From: Pseudomonas syringae
GTDB taxonomy: Bacteria > Pseudomonadota > Gammaproteobacteria > Pseudomonadales > Pseudomonadaceae
Length of the DNA: 47,732 nt
Reading direction: 5' to 3'
Assembly: GCF_021606685.1 (NCBI RefSeq)
Contig: NZ_WKCB01000043.1
Location: 1-47,732 of the forward strand
The notes beneath the pieces were generated by a model. That model was not told the DNA's origin and made no database searches. It saw only the letters and a list, made by a program, of their open reading frames with translations. The position numbers and the translations under genes are program-made. Positions 41,369 to 47,732 of the stretch are shown piece by piece. How positions within the stretch are numbered: position 1 is the stretch's first letter; every line of letters begins with the position of its first letter.

Positions 41369-42123
41369 CCGACTGGAGAGTGCTGCTGACACGGCCCGCC
41401 GAGGAATCGGCGGCCGTGGCTTGGGCATTATCCGACGCCGGAATTTTCAGCAGCAGTTTACCCTTGCTCGAGATTGAGCCATTACCTGTGACCCCCGACC
41501 AACAGGCCGTGTTTCGCGACCTGGGCCGCTATTGCGCGGTGATTGTGGTGAGCAAGCCGGCGGCGCGCCTGGCCGTGCAACAGCTGACCCAAGCCTGGCC
41601 GCAGGTGCCGTGGTTCAGCGTCGGTGCGGCCACCGCCCAGGTACTGGCCGAGCACGGCCTCAGCGTTCACTACCCGCAGGTTGGCGACGACAGCGAGGCC
41701 TTGCTTCAATTGACTGCGTTGCGCGAGGCTATCGCACGCCCCGGTGCCCGGGTGCTGATCCTGCGGGGCGAGGGCGGTCGGGAGCTACTGGCGGAGCGTT
41801 TGCGCGAGCAAGGTGCTAGTGTCGACTATCTGGAGTTGTATCGCCGTTTCCTGCCGGCTTACGACGCCTCGGTGCTGGTGCAGCGCATCCAGTTGGAACG
41901 CTTGAACGGCGTGGTGGTCAGCAGTGGGCAGGGTTTATTGAACCTGCAAGCCCTGGCTGGTGCCGATTGGCCGCAGGTAGCGCGGCTGCCGTTGTTCGTG
42001 CCCAGCCCGCGAGTCTATGAGATGGCGCGCGCTGCTGGCGCAGAAAAAGTTGTGGATTGTCGCGGCGCAAGTGCTGCGGCTTTGTTAGTGGCGATACGGA
42101 GCTATACCGTTCCCACTCTCTGA
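41365..42123 (+). CDS. hemD: Uroporphyrinogen-III synthase
   Basis: The 252-residue HemD-family protein (VLLTRPAEESAAVAWALSDA; SKPAARLAVQQL; GEGGRELLAERLREQGASVD, then YLELYRRFLP) cyclises hydroxymethylbilane to uroporphyrinogen III. HemD sequences vary widely, and position immediately after hemC supports the call. It starts with GTG inside the hemC stop (GTGA overlap), so it is translationally coupled. Confidence 0.93.
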   Translation: MTDWRVLLTRPAEESAAVAWALSDAGIFSSSLPLLEIEPLPVTPDQQAVFRDLGRYCAVIVVSKPAARLAVQQLTQAWPQVPWFSVGAATAQVLAEHGLSVHYPQVGDDSEALLQLTALREAIARPGARVLILRGEGGRELLAERLREQGASVDYLELYRRFLPAYDASVLVQRIQLERLNGVVVSSGQGLLNLQALAGADWPQVARLPLFVPSPRVYEMARAAGAEKVVDCRGASAAALLVAIRSYTVPTL

Positions 42124-42141
42124 TACGCAAAGGACGGATAC

Positions 42142-43266
42142 GTGAGCGAAACAGCCTTGCCTAAAGATGAAACCCAACCCGCACTTGATGCGCCGGTTGA
42201 GTCACCGGTCACCGCGCCGCGCCGTGGCAATGGCCTGGCAATCGTCGCCCTGCTGCTTGGCGCTGCCGGTGTAGCCGCCGGTGGTTGGGGGATCTGGCAG
42301 GTCCGTGCCCTGCAAGCCAGCAGCCAGCAACAGCTGGGTCAGGTGCAGACCCTTGATGACCAATCCCAATCCCTCAAGCAAAGCCAGCAACAGTTGGCTG
42401 CGCACCTTGCCCAGTTACCTGCGGCGGACGAGTTGGAAGAGCGTCGTCGGCTGGTGGCCCAGTTGCAGGGTGACCAGCAGCGCTTGAGCCAACGCCTCGA
42501 AACCGTGCTGGGCGCCAGCCGCCAGGATTGGCGTTTGGCCGAGGCCGAGCACCTGATTCGCCTGGCGAGCTTGCGACTGTCTGCCCTGCAGGACATCAAC
42601 AGCGCCCAGGCGTTGGTCCAGGGCGCCGACGAAATTCTTCGCGAGCAGAGCGACCCAGGCTCCTACGCGGCCCGCGAGCAATTGGCCAAGAGCCTTGCCG
42701 CGCTGCGCAGCACTGAGCAGCCAGACCGTACCGGGCTTTACCTGCAACTGGCGGCGTTGCGCGATCAGGTCGTGCAGTTGGCGGCCATTGCGCCGGAGTA
42801 CCAGCTCACTGAACCCGCGTCCCAAGGGCGTCCGAGCACCGACACCGACAGCCGTTGGAGTCAATGGTGGGAGCAGATCTCGCGCTACTTCCGCATCGAC
42901 TTCAACCCGGATGACAACATTCGTCCGCTGCTGGCCGGCCAAGGCCTGAACCAGGTGCGCCTGGCCCTGAGCCTGGCCCTGGAGCAAGCCCAATGGGCGG
43001 CGCTCAATGGCGAGACGGCGGTGTACAGCCGCTCCCTCGGCGAGGCACGCAGCGTGCTGCAGGACAACTTCAATCAGGACAACCCACAAAGCAAGGCGAT
43101 GCTGGCGCGTATCGCCGAGCTTGAGCCCAAGGCCGTCTCCGTGGTGACGCCAGACCTCGCCGCGAGCCTGGCGGCTGTGCAGGCTTACCTTGAGCGTCGT
43201 CATCTTTCTGCCGATGAAGCCAAGGCGTCGGCCGCACCCGCCGCCACCCCGGCCAAGCAGGAGTAG
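42142..43266 (+). CDS. hemX: HemX family membrane protein
   Basis: The 374-residue protein is commonly annotated uroporphyrinogen-III C-methyltransferase, but no SAM-binding methyltransferase motif is present, so that name is misleading. It has one membrane helix near residues 32-54 (GLAIVALLLGAAGVAAGGWG), then a coiled coil rich in Gln and Leu, and a periplasmic C-terminal domain (SRWSQWWEQISRYFRIDFNP). The exact role beside hemD is unknown. The start is GTG with GGA upstream, 18 bases after hemD. Confidence 0.9.
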   Translation: MSETALPKDETQPALDAPVESPVTAPRRGNGLAIVALLLGAAGVAAGGWGIWQVRALQASSQQQLGQVQTLDDQSQSLKQSQQQLAAHLAQLPAADELEERRRLVAQLQGDQQRLSQRLETVLGASRQDWRLAEAEHLIRLASLRLSALQDINSAQALVQGADEILREQSDPGSYAAREQLAKSLAALRSTEQPDRTGLYLQLAALRDQVVQLAAIAPEYQLTEPASQGRPSTDTDSRWSQWWEQISRYFRIDFNPDDNIRPLLAGQGLNQVRLALSLALEQAQWAALNGETAVYSRSLGEARSVLQDNFNQDNPQSKAMLARIAELEPKAVSVVTPDLAASLAAVQAYLERRHLSADEAKASAAPAATPAKQE

Positions 43267-43271
43267 AACCG

Positions 43272-44513
43272 ATGAAGCGTTTCTATGTGATCCTGGTGCT
43301 GGCCATTGCGATTGCCCTGGCGTTGGCGGTGGGTATTTCGAAACACACCGGCTATGTGCTGGTTACCTACCCTCATGTGCTGCATTACGAGTCCAGCCTG
43401 TGGGCGACTGTGGTGGCAGTGTTTGCCATTGGCTTGGCGATCTACCTGGTCCGTGTGCTGTTGGGCCTGGTAACCACCTCCGGTGGCGTGGTCAACCCGT
43501 GGTCGCGGCGCAACCGTAGCCGCCGTGTGCAGATCGCCATCGAGCAGGGCCAGATGGACCTCGCTGAGGGTCGCTGGGCCAGCGCCGAACGCCACCTGCA
43601 CCGGGCCGCCGAAGCCGAGCGCCAGCCATTGCTGTATTATCTCGGTGCGGCACGGGCTGCCAACGAGCAGGGCCGTTATGAAGAGTCCGATGGTTTGCTC
43701 GAGCGTGCCCTTGAGCGTCAGCCCCAGGCTGAACTGGCGGTTGCCTTGAGCCATGCGCAACTGCAACTGGACCGTGGTGATACTGACGGCGCGCTGACCA
43801 CCCTGCAGGCCATGCACGAGCGCCATCCCCACAACGCCCAAGTGCTGCGCCAATTACAGCGCCTGCACCAGCAGCGGGGCGACTGGTCATCCGTGATCCG
43901 CCTGTTGCCGGAGTTGCGCAAAGACAAAGTTTTACCTGCCAGTGAACTGGCCGAACTCGAGCGCCGCGCCTGGGGTGAAAACCTGAGCCTGGCGGCTCAG
44001 CGTGAAGAGCAGGGCGAAGCCGGTTTGCAGTCCCTTGAGCGAGCCTGGCAGCAACTCACGTCCGCCCAGCGCCAGGAGCCGCAGCTGGTGCTGGCGTATG
44101 CCGAGCAACTGCGTCAGTTGGGCGCCGATGCCAAGGCCGAAGAGGCGCTGCGCGGCGCTATCAAGCGCGGTTATGACAGCCACCTTATTCGCCTCTACGG
44201 TCTGCTGCGCGGCAGTGATCCGGCAAAGCAATTGAAGTTTGCCGAAAGCTGGCTCAAGGACCATCCAGGCGATGCCAGCCTGTTGCTGACCCTGGGCCGG
44301 CTGTGTCTGCAAAACAGCCTGTGGGGCAAGGCGCGGGATTACCTGGAGAGCAGCCTGCAGGTACAACGTAACCCCGAGGCCTGTGCCGAATTGGCGCGTT
44401 TGTTGGCCCAGTTGGGCGACACCGAACGCAGCAACCAGCTTTTCCAAGAGGGGCTGGGCCTGCTGGATAACCGTTTGCTGGCGTCGCCGTTGCCCGTTCC
44501 TGCGCGGGTTTGA
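43272..44513 (+). CDS. hemY: HemY family TPR membrane protein
   Basis: The 413-residue protein has two N-terminal membrane helices (residues 4-24 and about 42-64) and then a cytoplasmic or periplasmic array of TPR-like repeats (LAEGRWASAERHLHRAAEAE; LTLGRLCLQNSLWGKARDYL). It is not related to protoporphyrinogen oxidase HemY of Gram-positives. HemX and HemY of gammaproteobacteria are linked to haem synthesis by position only. It starts five bases after the hemX stop. Confidence 0.9.
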   Translation: MKRFYVILVLAIAIALALAVGISKHTGYVLVTYPHVLHYESSLWATVVAVFAIGLAIYLVRVLLGLVTTSGGVVNPWSRRNRSRRVQIAIEQGQMDLAEGRWASAERHLHRAAEAERQPLLYYLGAARAANEQGRYEESDGLLERALERQPQAELAVALSHAQLQLDRGDTDGALTTLQAMHERHPHNAQVLRQLQRLHQQRGDWSSVIRLLPELRKDKVLPASELAELERRAWGENLSLAAQREEQGEAGLQSLERAWQQLTSAQRQEPQLVLAYAEQLRQLGADAKAEEALRGAIKRGYDSHLIRLYGLLRGSDPAKQLKFAESWLKDHPGDASLLLTLGRLCLQNSLWGKARDYLESSLQVQRNPEACAELARLLAQLGDTERSNQLFQEGLGLLDNRLLASPLPVPARV

Positions 44514-44524
44514 AGTAGGAAATT

Positions 44525-44564
44525 AGCCAAGAGTTGGCTCAGATGCGTCTGATAACCAGCTCTT
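44525..44564 (+). promoter_or_regulatory. Alternative hairpins after hemY
   Basis: AGCCAA-GAG-TTGGCT (44525-44539) is a perfect hairpin. The same bases can instead join a longer one: AAGAGTTGG (44529-44537) with CCAGCTCTT (44556-44564), enclosing CAGA/TCTG with a TGCG loop. The two are mutually exclusive. No T run follows, so this is not a simple terminator. Confidence 0.45.
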
Positions 44565-44749
44565 GATGCCTCGAAAATAAACAGGCTGGCGCGGTTGTAG
44601 GTGTGATCCTACGCAGGAGTGCATGAAGTCCTCCGCATTCTGACGGGTTATCCTTACACTCTCGCGGAATCGTCTGCTCTGGCGCGTATTGAAAGGGGCA
44701 AGCCCTTTCCTCTACCGTATCGACCTATATTTCGCGGTGCGGATAAAGC

Positions 44750-45268
44750 ATGTCTTTTGCCCCTTCACGTTCCTGGTTTTTCCTTGCGTTCCTGGCGGGT
44801 ACGCTGACGTTGGGCGTGTCCTTTTACCTGGAATTCGGTGCCGCATTGCGGCCCTGCTTGCTGTGTCAGATGCAGCGGGCCTTCCTGGCGGCCTTCACGC
44901 TGATCAACCTGGTCGCTGCCCTTCACAACCCCAAGCGCTTTGCTATTTACCTGTATGGGGCGGCAAGCATGGGGTGCGCGCTGCTCGGTGCCGCCACCGC
45001 CGTACGCCAGGTGTTGCTACAAAATGCCGCATCAGACCCAGCCGATTGCTTGCACAGCCTGGACGATACGATCGACAACCTGTCGCTGTGGCAGGCGCTG
45101 CAGGCGGCCGTCAAAGGCACCGTCGATTGCGTTGAAATCAACTGGACGCTGTTTGACTTGAGCCTTCCCGAGTGGAGCCTGCTGTTTTTTGTGGGGATGT
45201 TGATGCTGGGGATCATGCAGTTTTCACGGCTGTTTTGGCATCAGCGTTTGCACCACGCGAGGCGTTGA
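44750..45268 (+). CDS. dsbB: Disulfide bond formation protein DsbB
   Basis: The 172-residue protein has four membrane helices. It has both redox pairs: CLLCQ near residues 37-40 and the periplasmic Cys in PADCLHSLDD and GTVDCVEINW. It reoxidises DsbA using ubiquinone. In P. aeruginosa the gene at this place is called dsbH. It lies 236 bases after hemY with structured leader sequence and no obvious ribosome site of canonical strength. It is followed by algQ. Confidence 0.93.
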   Translation: MSFAPSRSWFFLAFLAGTLTLGVSFYLEFGAALRPCLLCQMQRAFLAAFTLINLVAALHNPKRFAIYLYGAASMGCALLGAATAVRQVLLQNAASDPADCLHSLDDTIDNLSLWQALQAAVKGTVDCVEINWTLFDLSLPEWSLLFFVGMLMLGIMQFSRLFWHQRLHHARR

Positions 45269-45330
45269 GAGCGTGGCGGAATGTGTAGGAGGGGATTAAA
45301 CACTTGTATGAACTTTCTCTCCTGCGTACC

Positions 45331-45369
45331 TTGAAGCCACAGTCATGCGGGCATAATCTGGCCCGCATG
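45331..45369 (+). promoter_or_regulatory. Candidate algQ promoter overlapped by a dyad
   Basis: TTGAAG (45331-45336) with a possible -10 CATAAT/TAATCT (45352-45359). A perfect dyad CATGCGGGC-N8-GCCCGCATG (45344-45369) covers the -10 region. It could be an operator or a terminator hairpin for dsbB without a T run. Confidence 0.4.
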
Positions 45370-45476
45370 CATTATTGAAACCGAGTGTCAGATGCGGCCT
45401 GCCAGGCTGTCGCTTTATCGTTGAAGTGATCTGCAGGCACCCGACGGCAGCGCCCCTATAGGGAAGAGAGATCATC

Positions 45477-45935
45477 ATGCTGGAAAGTTGTCAGAATGCT
45501 CAGGAACGCTGGGGTGGGGTGCACAAGCTGATCGACAGCTGGTTGAAGGCACGTCACGAACTGGTTCGGGCCTTTGATGCGCTCGGCGCCAAGCCCGAGG
45601 CACTGGCGGAAAATCGCAAGCCGTTGCAGGAGTTCTGCGAAGTGTTGGTGGACTATGTGTCAGCCGGCCATTTCGGCGTCTACGAGCAGCTGACCAAGGA
45701 GGCGGAAGCCTTTGACGATCAGCGTGGTCTGGACTTGGCCGAGACCATTTACCCGCGCATCGACGTCATCACTGAAAAGCTGCTTGCCTTCACCGACCTG
45801 TGTGACGCCGGCAACTGTGTGGCTGAAAAATTCAAGGAGCTGGGCGCGTTGCTTCACGAGCGTTTCGAGCTGGAAGACTGCCTGATCGAAGTACTGCACA
45901 ACGCTCACAAAGAAGAGTCTGCTACCCAGGCTTGA
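45477..45935 (+). CDS. algQ: Rsd/AlgQ anti-sigma-70 factor
   Basis: The 152-residue protein fits the Rsd/AlgQ family: CQNAQERWGGVHKLIDSWLK, KPLQEFCEVLVDYVSAGHFG, YEQLTKEAEAFDDQRG and DLCDAGNCVAEKFKELGALL. It binds RpoD region 4 and frees RNA polymerase for other sigma factors. AlgQ also affects alginate in P. aeruginosa. GGAAGAGAG precedes the ATG. A bidirectional terminator separates it from the convergent FKBP gene. Confidence 0.95.
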   Translation: MLESCQNAQERWGGVHKLIDSWLKARHELVRAFDALGAKPEALAENRKPLQEFCEVLVDYVSAGHFGVYEQLTKEAEAFDDQRGLDLAETIYPRIDVITEKLLAFTDLCDAGNCVAEKFKELGALLHERFELEDCLIEVLHNAHKEESATQA

Positions 45936-45948
45936 TCCTGAGTAGCCA

Positions 45949-45982
45949 TAAAAAACGGTGCGCATGGCGCACCGTTTTTTTT
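45949..45982. terminator. Bidirectional terminator between algQ and FKBP gene
   Basis: ACGGTGCGC (45955-45963) pairs with GCGCACCGT (45967-45975), with an A run before it and eight T residues after. It can end both convergent transcripts. Confidence 0.92.
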
Positions 45983-45986
45983 GCGG

Positions 45987-46664
45987 TCAGTGGCGGGTGC
46001 CGAGCAATTCGATCTCAAATACCAGCGGTGTATACGGCGGGATCAACTCGCCGGCACCGTCGGCGCCATAGGCCTGGGCCGATGGAATCACCAGACGCCA
46101 TTTCGCGCCCACGGGCATTTGCTGCAATGCACGGCTCCAGCCGCTGATCACGCTGTCCAGGCGAAACCATTGGGGCTGTGTGCTCTTATCGAAGACCGTG
46201 CCATCGGGCAATCGCCCGACGTATTTCACTTGCACTTGATCATTCGCGCCAGGCTTGGCGCCGCTGCCGGGTGCGAGCTCCGTGAGCAGGATGCCGTCGG
46301 CCAATTCGCGCGTCCCTTTTGCGGCTTTTTCCTGGGTCAGGAATTGCTGTTCGGCAGCCAGGGCCTTTTCGCTTTGAGGGGCCTGTGTATCCGCTTGGTT
46401 TTGCGCTTCGTGCTGGGCAAGAATCTGTTCGATACGTGCGTCATCCAGCGCAAGTGGTTTGCCTTGATAGGCTTGCTTGAGGCCGTCGATCAGGGCCTGC
46501 AACTGCAGGTCGGGAACCTCCTGGCGCAAGCGCTCACCGAGGCTGGCACCCAGGCTGTAAGCGAGGTCGTGTTGATTCTGGTCAGTGGTTTTTGACGGCA
46601 CTTGATCGCTCGCATTGGCAACTGAAATTGCCAGGCCAAGCACAATAAAAAGATAACGCGACAT
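45987..46664 (-). CDS. FKBP-type peptidyl-prolyl cis-trans isomerase, periplasmic
   Basis: The 225-residue protein has signal peptide MSRYLFIVLGLAISVANA, a helical dimerisation region (LAYSLGASLGERLRQEVPDL, then QLQALIDGLKQAYQGKPLAL) and a C-terminal FKBP domain (VQVKYVGRLPDGTVFDKST; WRLVIPSAQAYGADGAGELI). It resembles FkpA/FklB foldases. The ATG at 46664 has GGGAGG six bases upstream. It is divergent from algP and convergent with algQ. Confidence 0.92.
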   Translation of the reverse strand: MSRYLFIVLGLAISVANASDQVPSKTTDQNQHDLAYSLGASLGERLRQEVPDLQLQALIDGLKQAYQGKPLALDDARIEQILAQHEAQNQADTQAPQSEKALAAEQQFLTQEKAAKGTRELADGILLTELAPGSGAKPGANDQVQVKYVGRLPDGTVFDKSTQPQWFRLDSVISGWSRALQQMPVGAKWRLVIPSAQAYGADGAGELIPPYTPLVFEIELLGTRH

Positions 46665-46856
46665 GGGCATCCTCCCGCCGAAAGTGCGACGGATTATGCC
46701 AGTGTGGATAGGTAAAAAGTGCCGCGTATTTTCGTTATATCGATAAGAATTTTCGCACGGTGCAACGCGAGGCAAATGATACTGTCAACATGCCCTAGCG
46801 GCGGTAAGAGCAGAGGGCTAGTATGAGCCGCACCCACGTCAGCCAGGAGGTAAACC

Positions 46857-47684
46857 ATGTCGGCCAAACAGAAGCCTGTTAATACCCCGTTGCACTTACT
46901 CCAACAACTGTCGGGCAGCCTGCTCGAACATCTTGAAAGCGCGTGTTCCCAAGCGTTGGCTGATGCAGAAAAGCTGCTCGCCAAACTGGAAAAACAACGC
47001 GGTAAGGCGCAAGAAAAGCTGCACAAATCCCGCACCAAACTGCAAGACGCCGCTACTGCCGGCAAAGCCAAGGCACAAGCCAAAGCCAAAGACGCTGTCA
47101 AAGAACTTGAGGACCTGCTGGACGCCCTCAAGGATCGCCAAGCTGAAACCCGCAGCTATATTTCCCAACTCAAAAAAGATGCTCAAGAAAGCCTGAAACT
47201 GGCCCAGGGCGTTGGTCGTGTGAAGGAAGCTGTAGCCAAAGCGCTGGGCGCTCGCACCCCTGCAAAAGCGGTGGCTGCGAAGGCACCTGCGAAAGCCGCT
47301 GCCAAGCCAGCTGCTAAAACGGCTGCTGCAAAACCAGCCGCCAAGCCAACTGCTAAAACAGCTGCTGCGAAACCAGCCGCCAAGCCAACTGCTAAAACAG
47401 CTGCTGCGAAACCAGCCGCCAAGCCAGCTGCTAAAACGGCTGCTGCAAAACCAGCCGCCAAGCCAGCTGCTAAAACGGCTGCTGCAAAACCAGCCGCCAA
47501 GCCAGCTGCTAAAACGGCTGCTGCAAAACCAGCCGCCAAGCCAGCCGCTAAACCTGCTGCTGCAAAACCAGCCGCCAAGCCAGCCGCTAAACCTGCTGCT
47601 GCAAAACCAGCTGCCACGCCAGCCGCTAAACCTGCTGCTGTAAAACCAGCCGCCACGCCAGCTGCTAAACCAGCTGTCTCATAA
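46857..47684 (+). CDS. algP: AlgP, histone H1-like regulator
   Basis: The 275-residue protein has an N-terminal coiled, basic region (residues 1-110: LLAKLEKQRGKAQEKLHKSR; LEDLLDALKDRQAETRSYIS). A Lys/Ala/Pro tail with KPAA repeats resembles histone H1. AlgP binds DNA and was linked to alginate gene control. AGGAGG precedes the ATG. The tail is made of 39-base tandem units, and the TAA at 47682 replaces the first AAA of the next unit while repeat-like codons continue to the window edge. The stop may therefore be premature. Confidence 0.93.
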   Translation: MSAKQKPVNTPLHLLQQLSGSLLEHLESACSQALADAEKLLAKLEKQRGKAQEKLHKSRTKLQDAATAGKAKAQAKAKDAVKELEDLLDALKDRQAETRSYISQLKKDAQESLKLAQGVGRVKEAVAKALGARTPAKAVAAKAPAKAAAKPAAKTAAAKPAAKPTAKTAAAKPAAKPTAKTAAAKPAAKPAAKTAAAKPAAKPAAKTAAAKPAAKPAAKTAAAKPAAKPAAKPAAAKPAAKPAAKPAAAKPAATPAAKPAAVKPAATPAAKPAVS

Positions 47685-47720
47685 CCAGCCGCCAATGCAG
47701 CCGATACTGCTGCGCCTGTG
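47292..47720 (+). repeat. algP: algP 39-base tandem repeat
   Basis: Eleven units of 13 codons start at 47292 and every 39 bases after. The typical unit encodes KPAAKPAAKTAAA. Units 4-6 (47409-47525) are identical, and units 2-3 (47331-47408) are identical to each other. The last unit (47682-47720) begins TAA instead of AAA and has diverged. Confidence 0.92.
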
Positions 47721-47732
47721 TATACGTACGCG

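Noticed and set aside
42142..43266. hemX as a true methyltransferase
   Set aside because: No SAM-binding motif is visible. The protein is a single-span membrane protein with a coiled coil.
47183..47695. 170-codon alanine-rich frame antisense to the algP tail
   Set aside because: Produced by reading the KPAA repeat backwards. Not a gene.
47292..47720. CRISPR-like regular repeat
   Set aside because: Units are contiguous, have no spacers and encode the AlgP tail in frame.

Overview
The window is a stretch of core chromosome from a fluorescent Pseudomonas (P. fluorescens group). The evidence is the high G+C content, the alg/hem/arg gene order (argH, algR, hemC, hemD, hemX, hemY, dsbB, algQ, FKBP, algP), the dad/pau cluster, and eight copies or remnants of the Pseudomonas REPIN palindrome. 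From memory, the gene order largely parallels P. aeruginosa PAO1 PA5253-PA5309 read backwards. I see no phage, plasmid, transposase, CRISPR, tRNA or rRNA. Nearly every gene is intact and housekeeping in character, and I found no obvious new multi-gene system. The interesting signals are regulatory sites, repeats and small structural oddities.

Layout. 1-5.4 kb: a phospholipase D-like lipoprotein, a MocR regulator divergent from a DUF1127 protein, a polyamine oxidase (pauB4) and a YkgJ-type cysteine protein. 5.5-12.3 kb: D/L-alanine and polyamine control (dadR divergent from dadA-ridA-dadX, then pauR), cytochrome c5 and a CoA-transferase-like protein. 12.3-19.5 kb: xpt and rep, a c-di-GMP phosphodiesterase (proE), a MATE pump and a LysR regulator. 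19.6-27 kb: a chemoreceptor, comM, ubiK, the nitrogen module glnK-amtB with sigma-54 and NtrC sites, yjbQ and sutA.

27-31.8 kb is one leftward operon: lptM-lysA-dapF-DUF484-xerC-HAD hydrolase. 32-36.8 kb holds cyaY, a DUF1289 gene, rnk, cyaA and two small proteins of unknown function. 36.8-47.7 kb holds a GST-like gene, argH, algR (with no fimS/algZ kinase beside it), hemCDXY, dsbB, algQ, an FKBP isomerase and the histone-like algP, whose C-terminal repeat tract runs off the window.

How it works together. dadA and dadX handle D-/L-alanine under the divergent Lrp-type regulator. pauB4 and pauR belong to polyamine catabolism. glnK and amtB carry out and control ammonium uptake. lysA and dapF complete lysine and meso-diaminopimelate synthesis. 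hemC and hemD make uroporphyrinogen III, apparently from a promoter with an Anr-type box. algR, algQ and algP are the classical alginate-region regulators. REPINs fill seven of the ten convergent gene junctions and one other gap.
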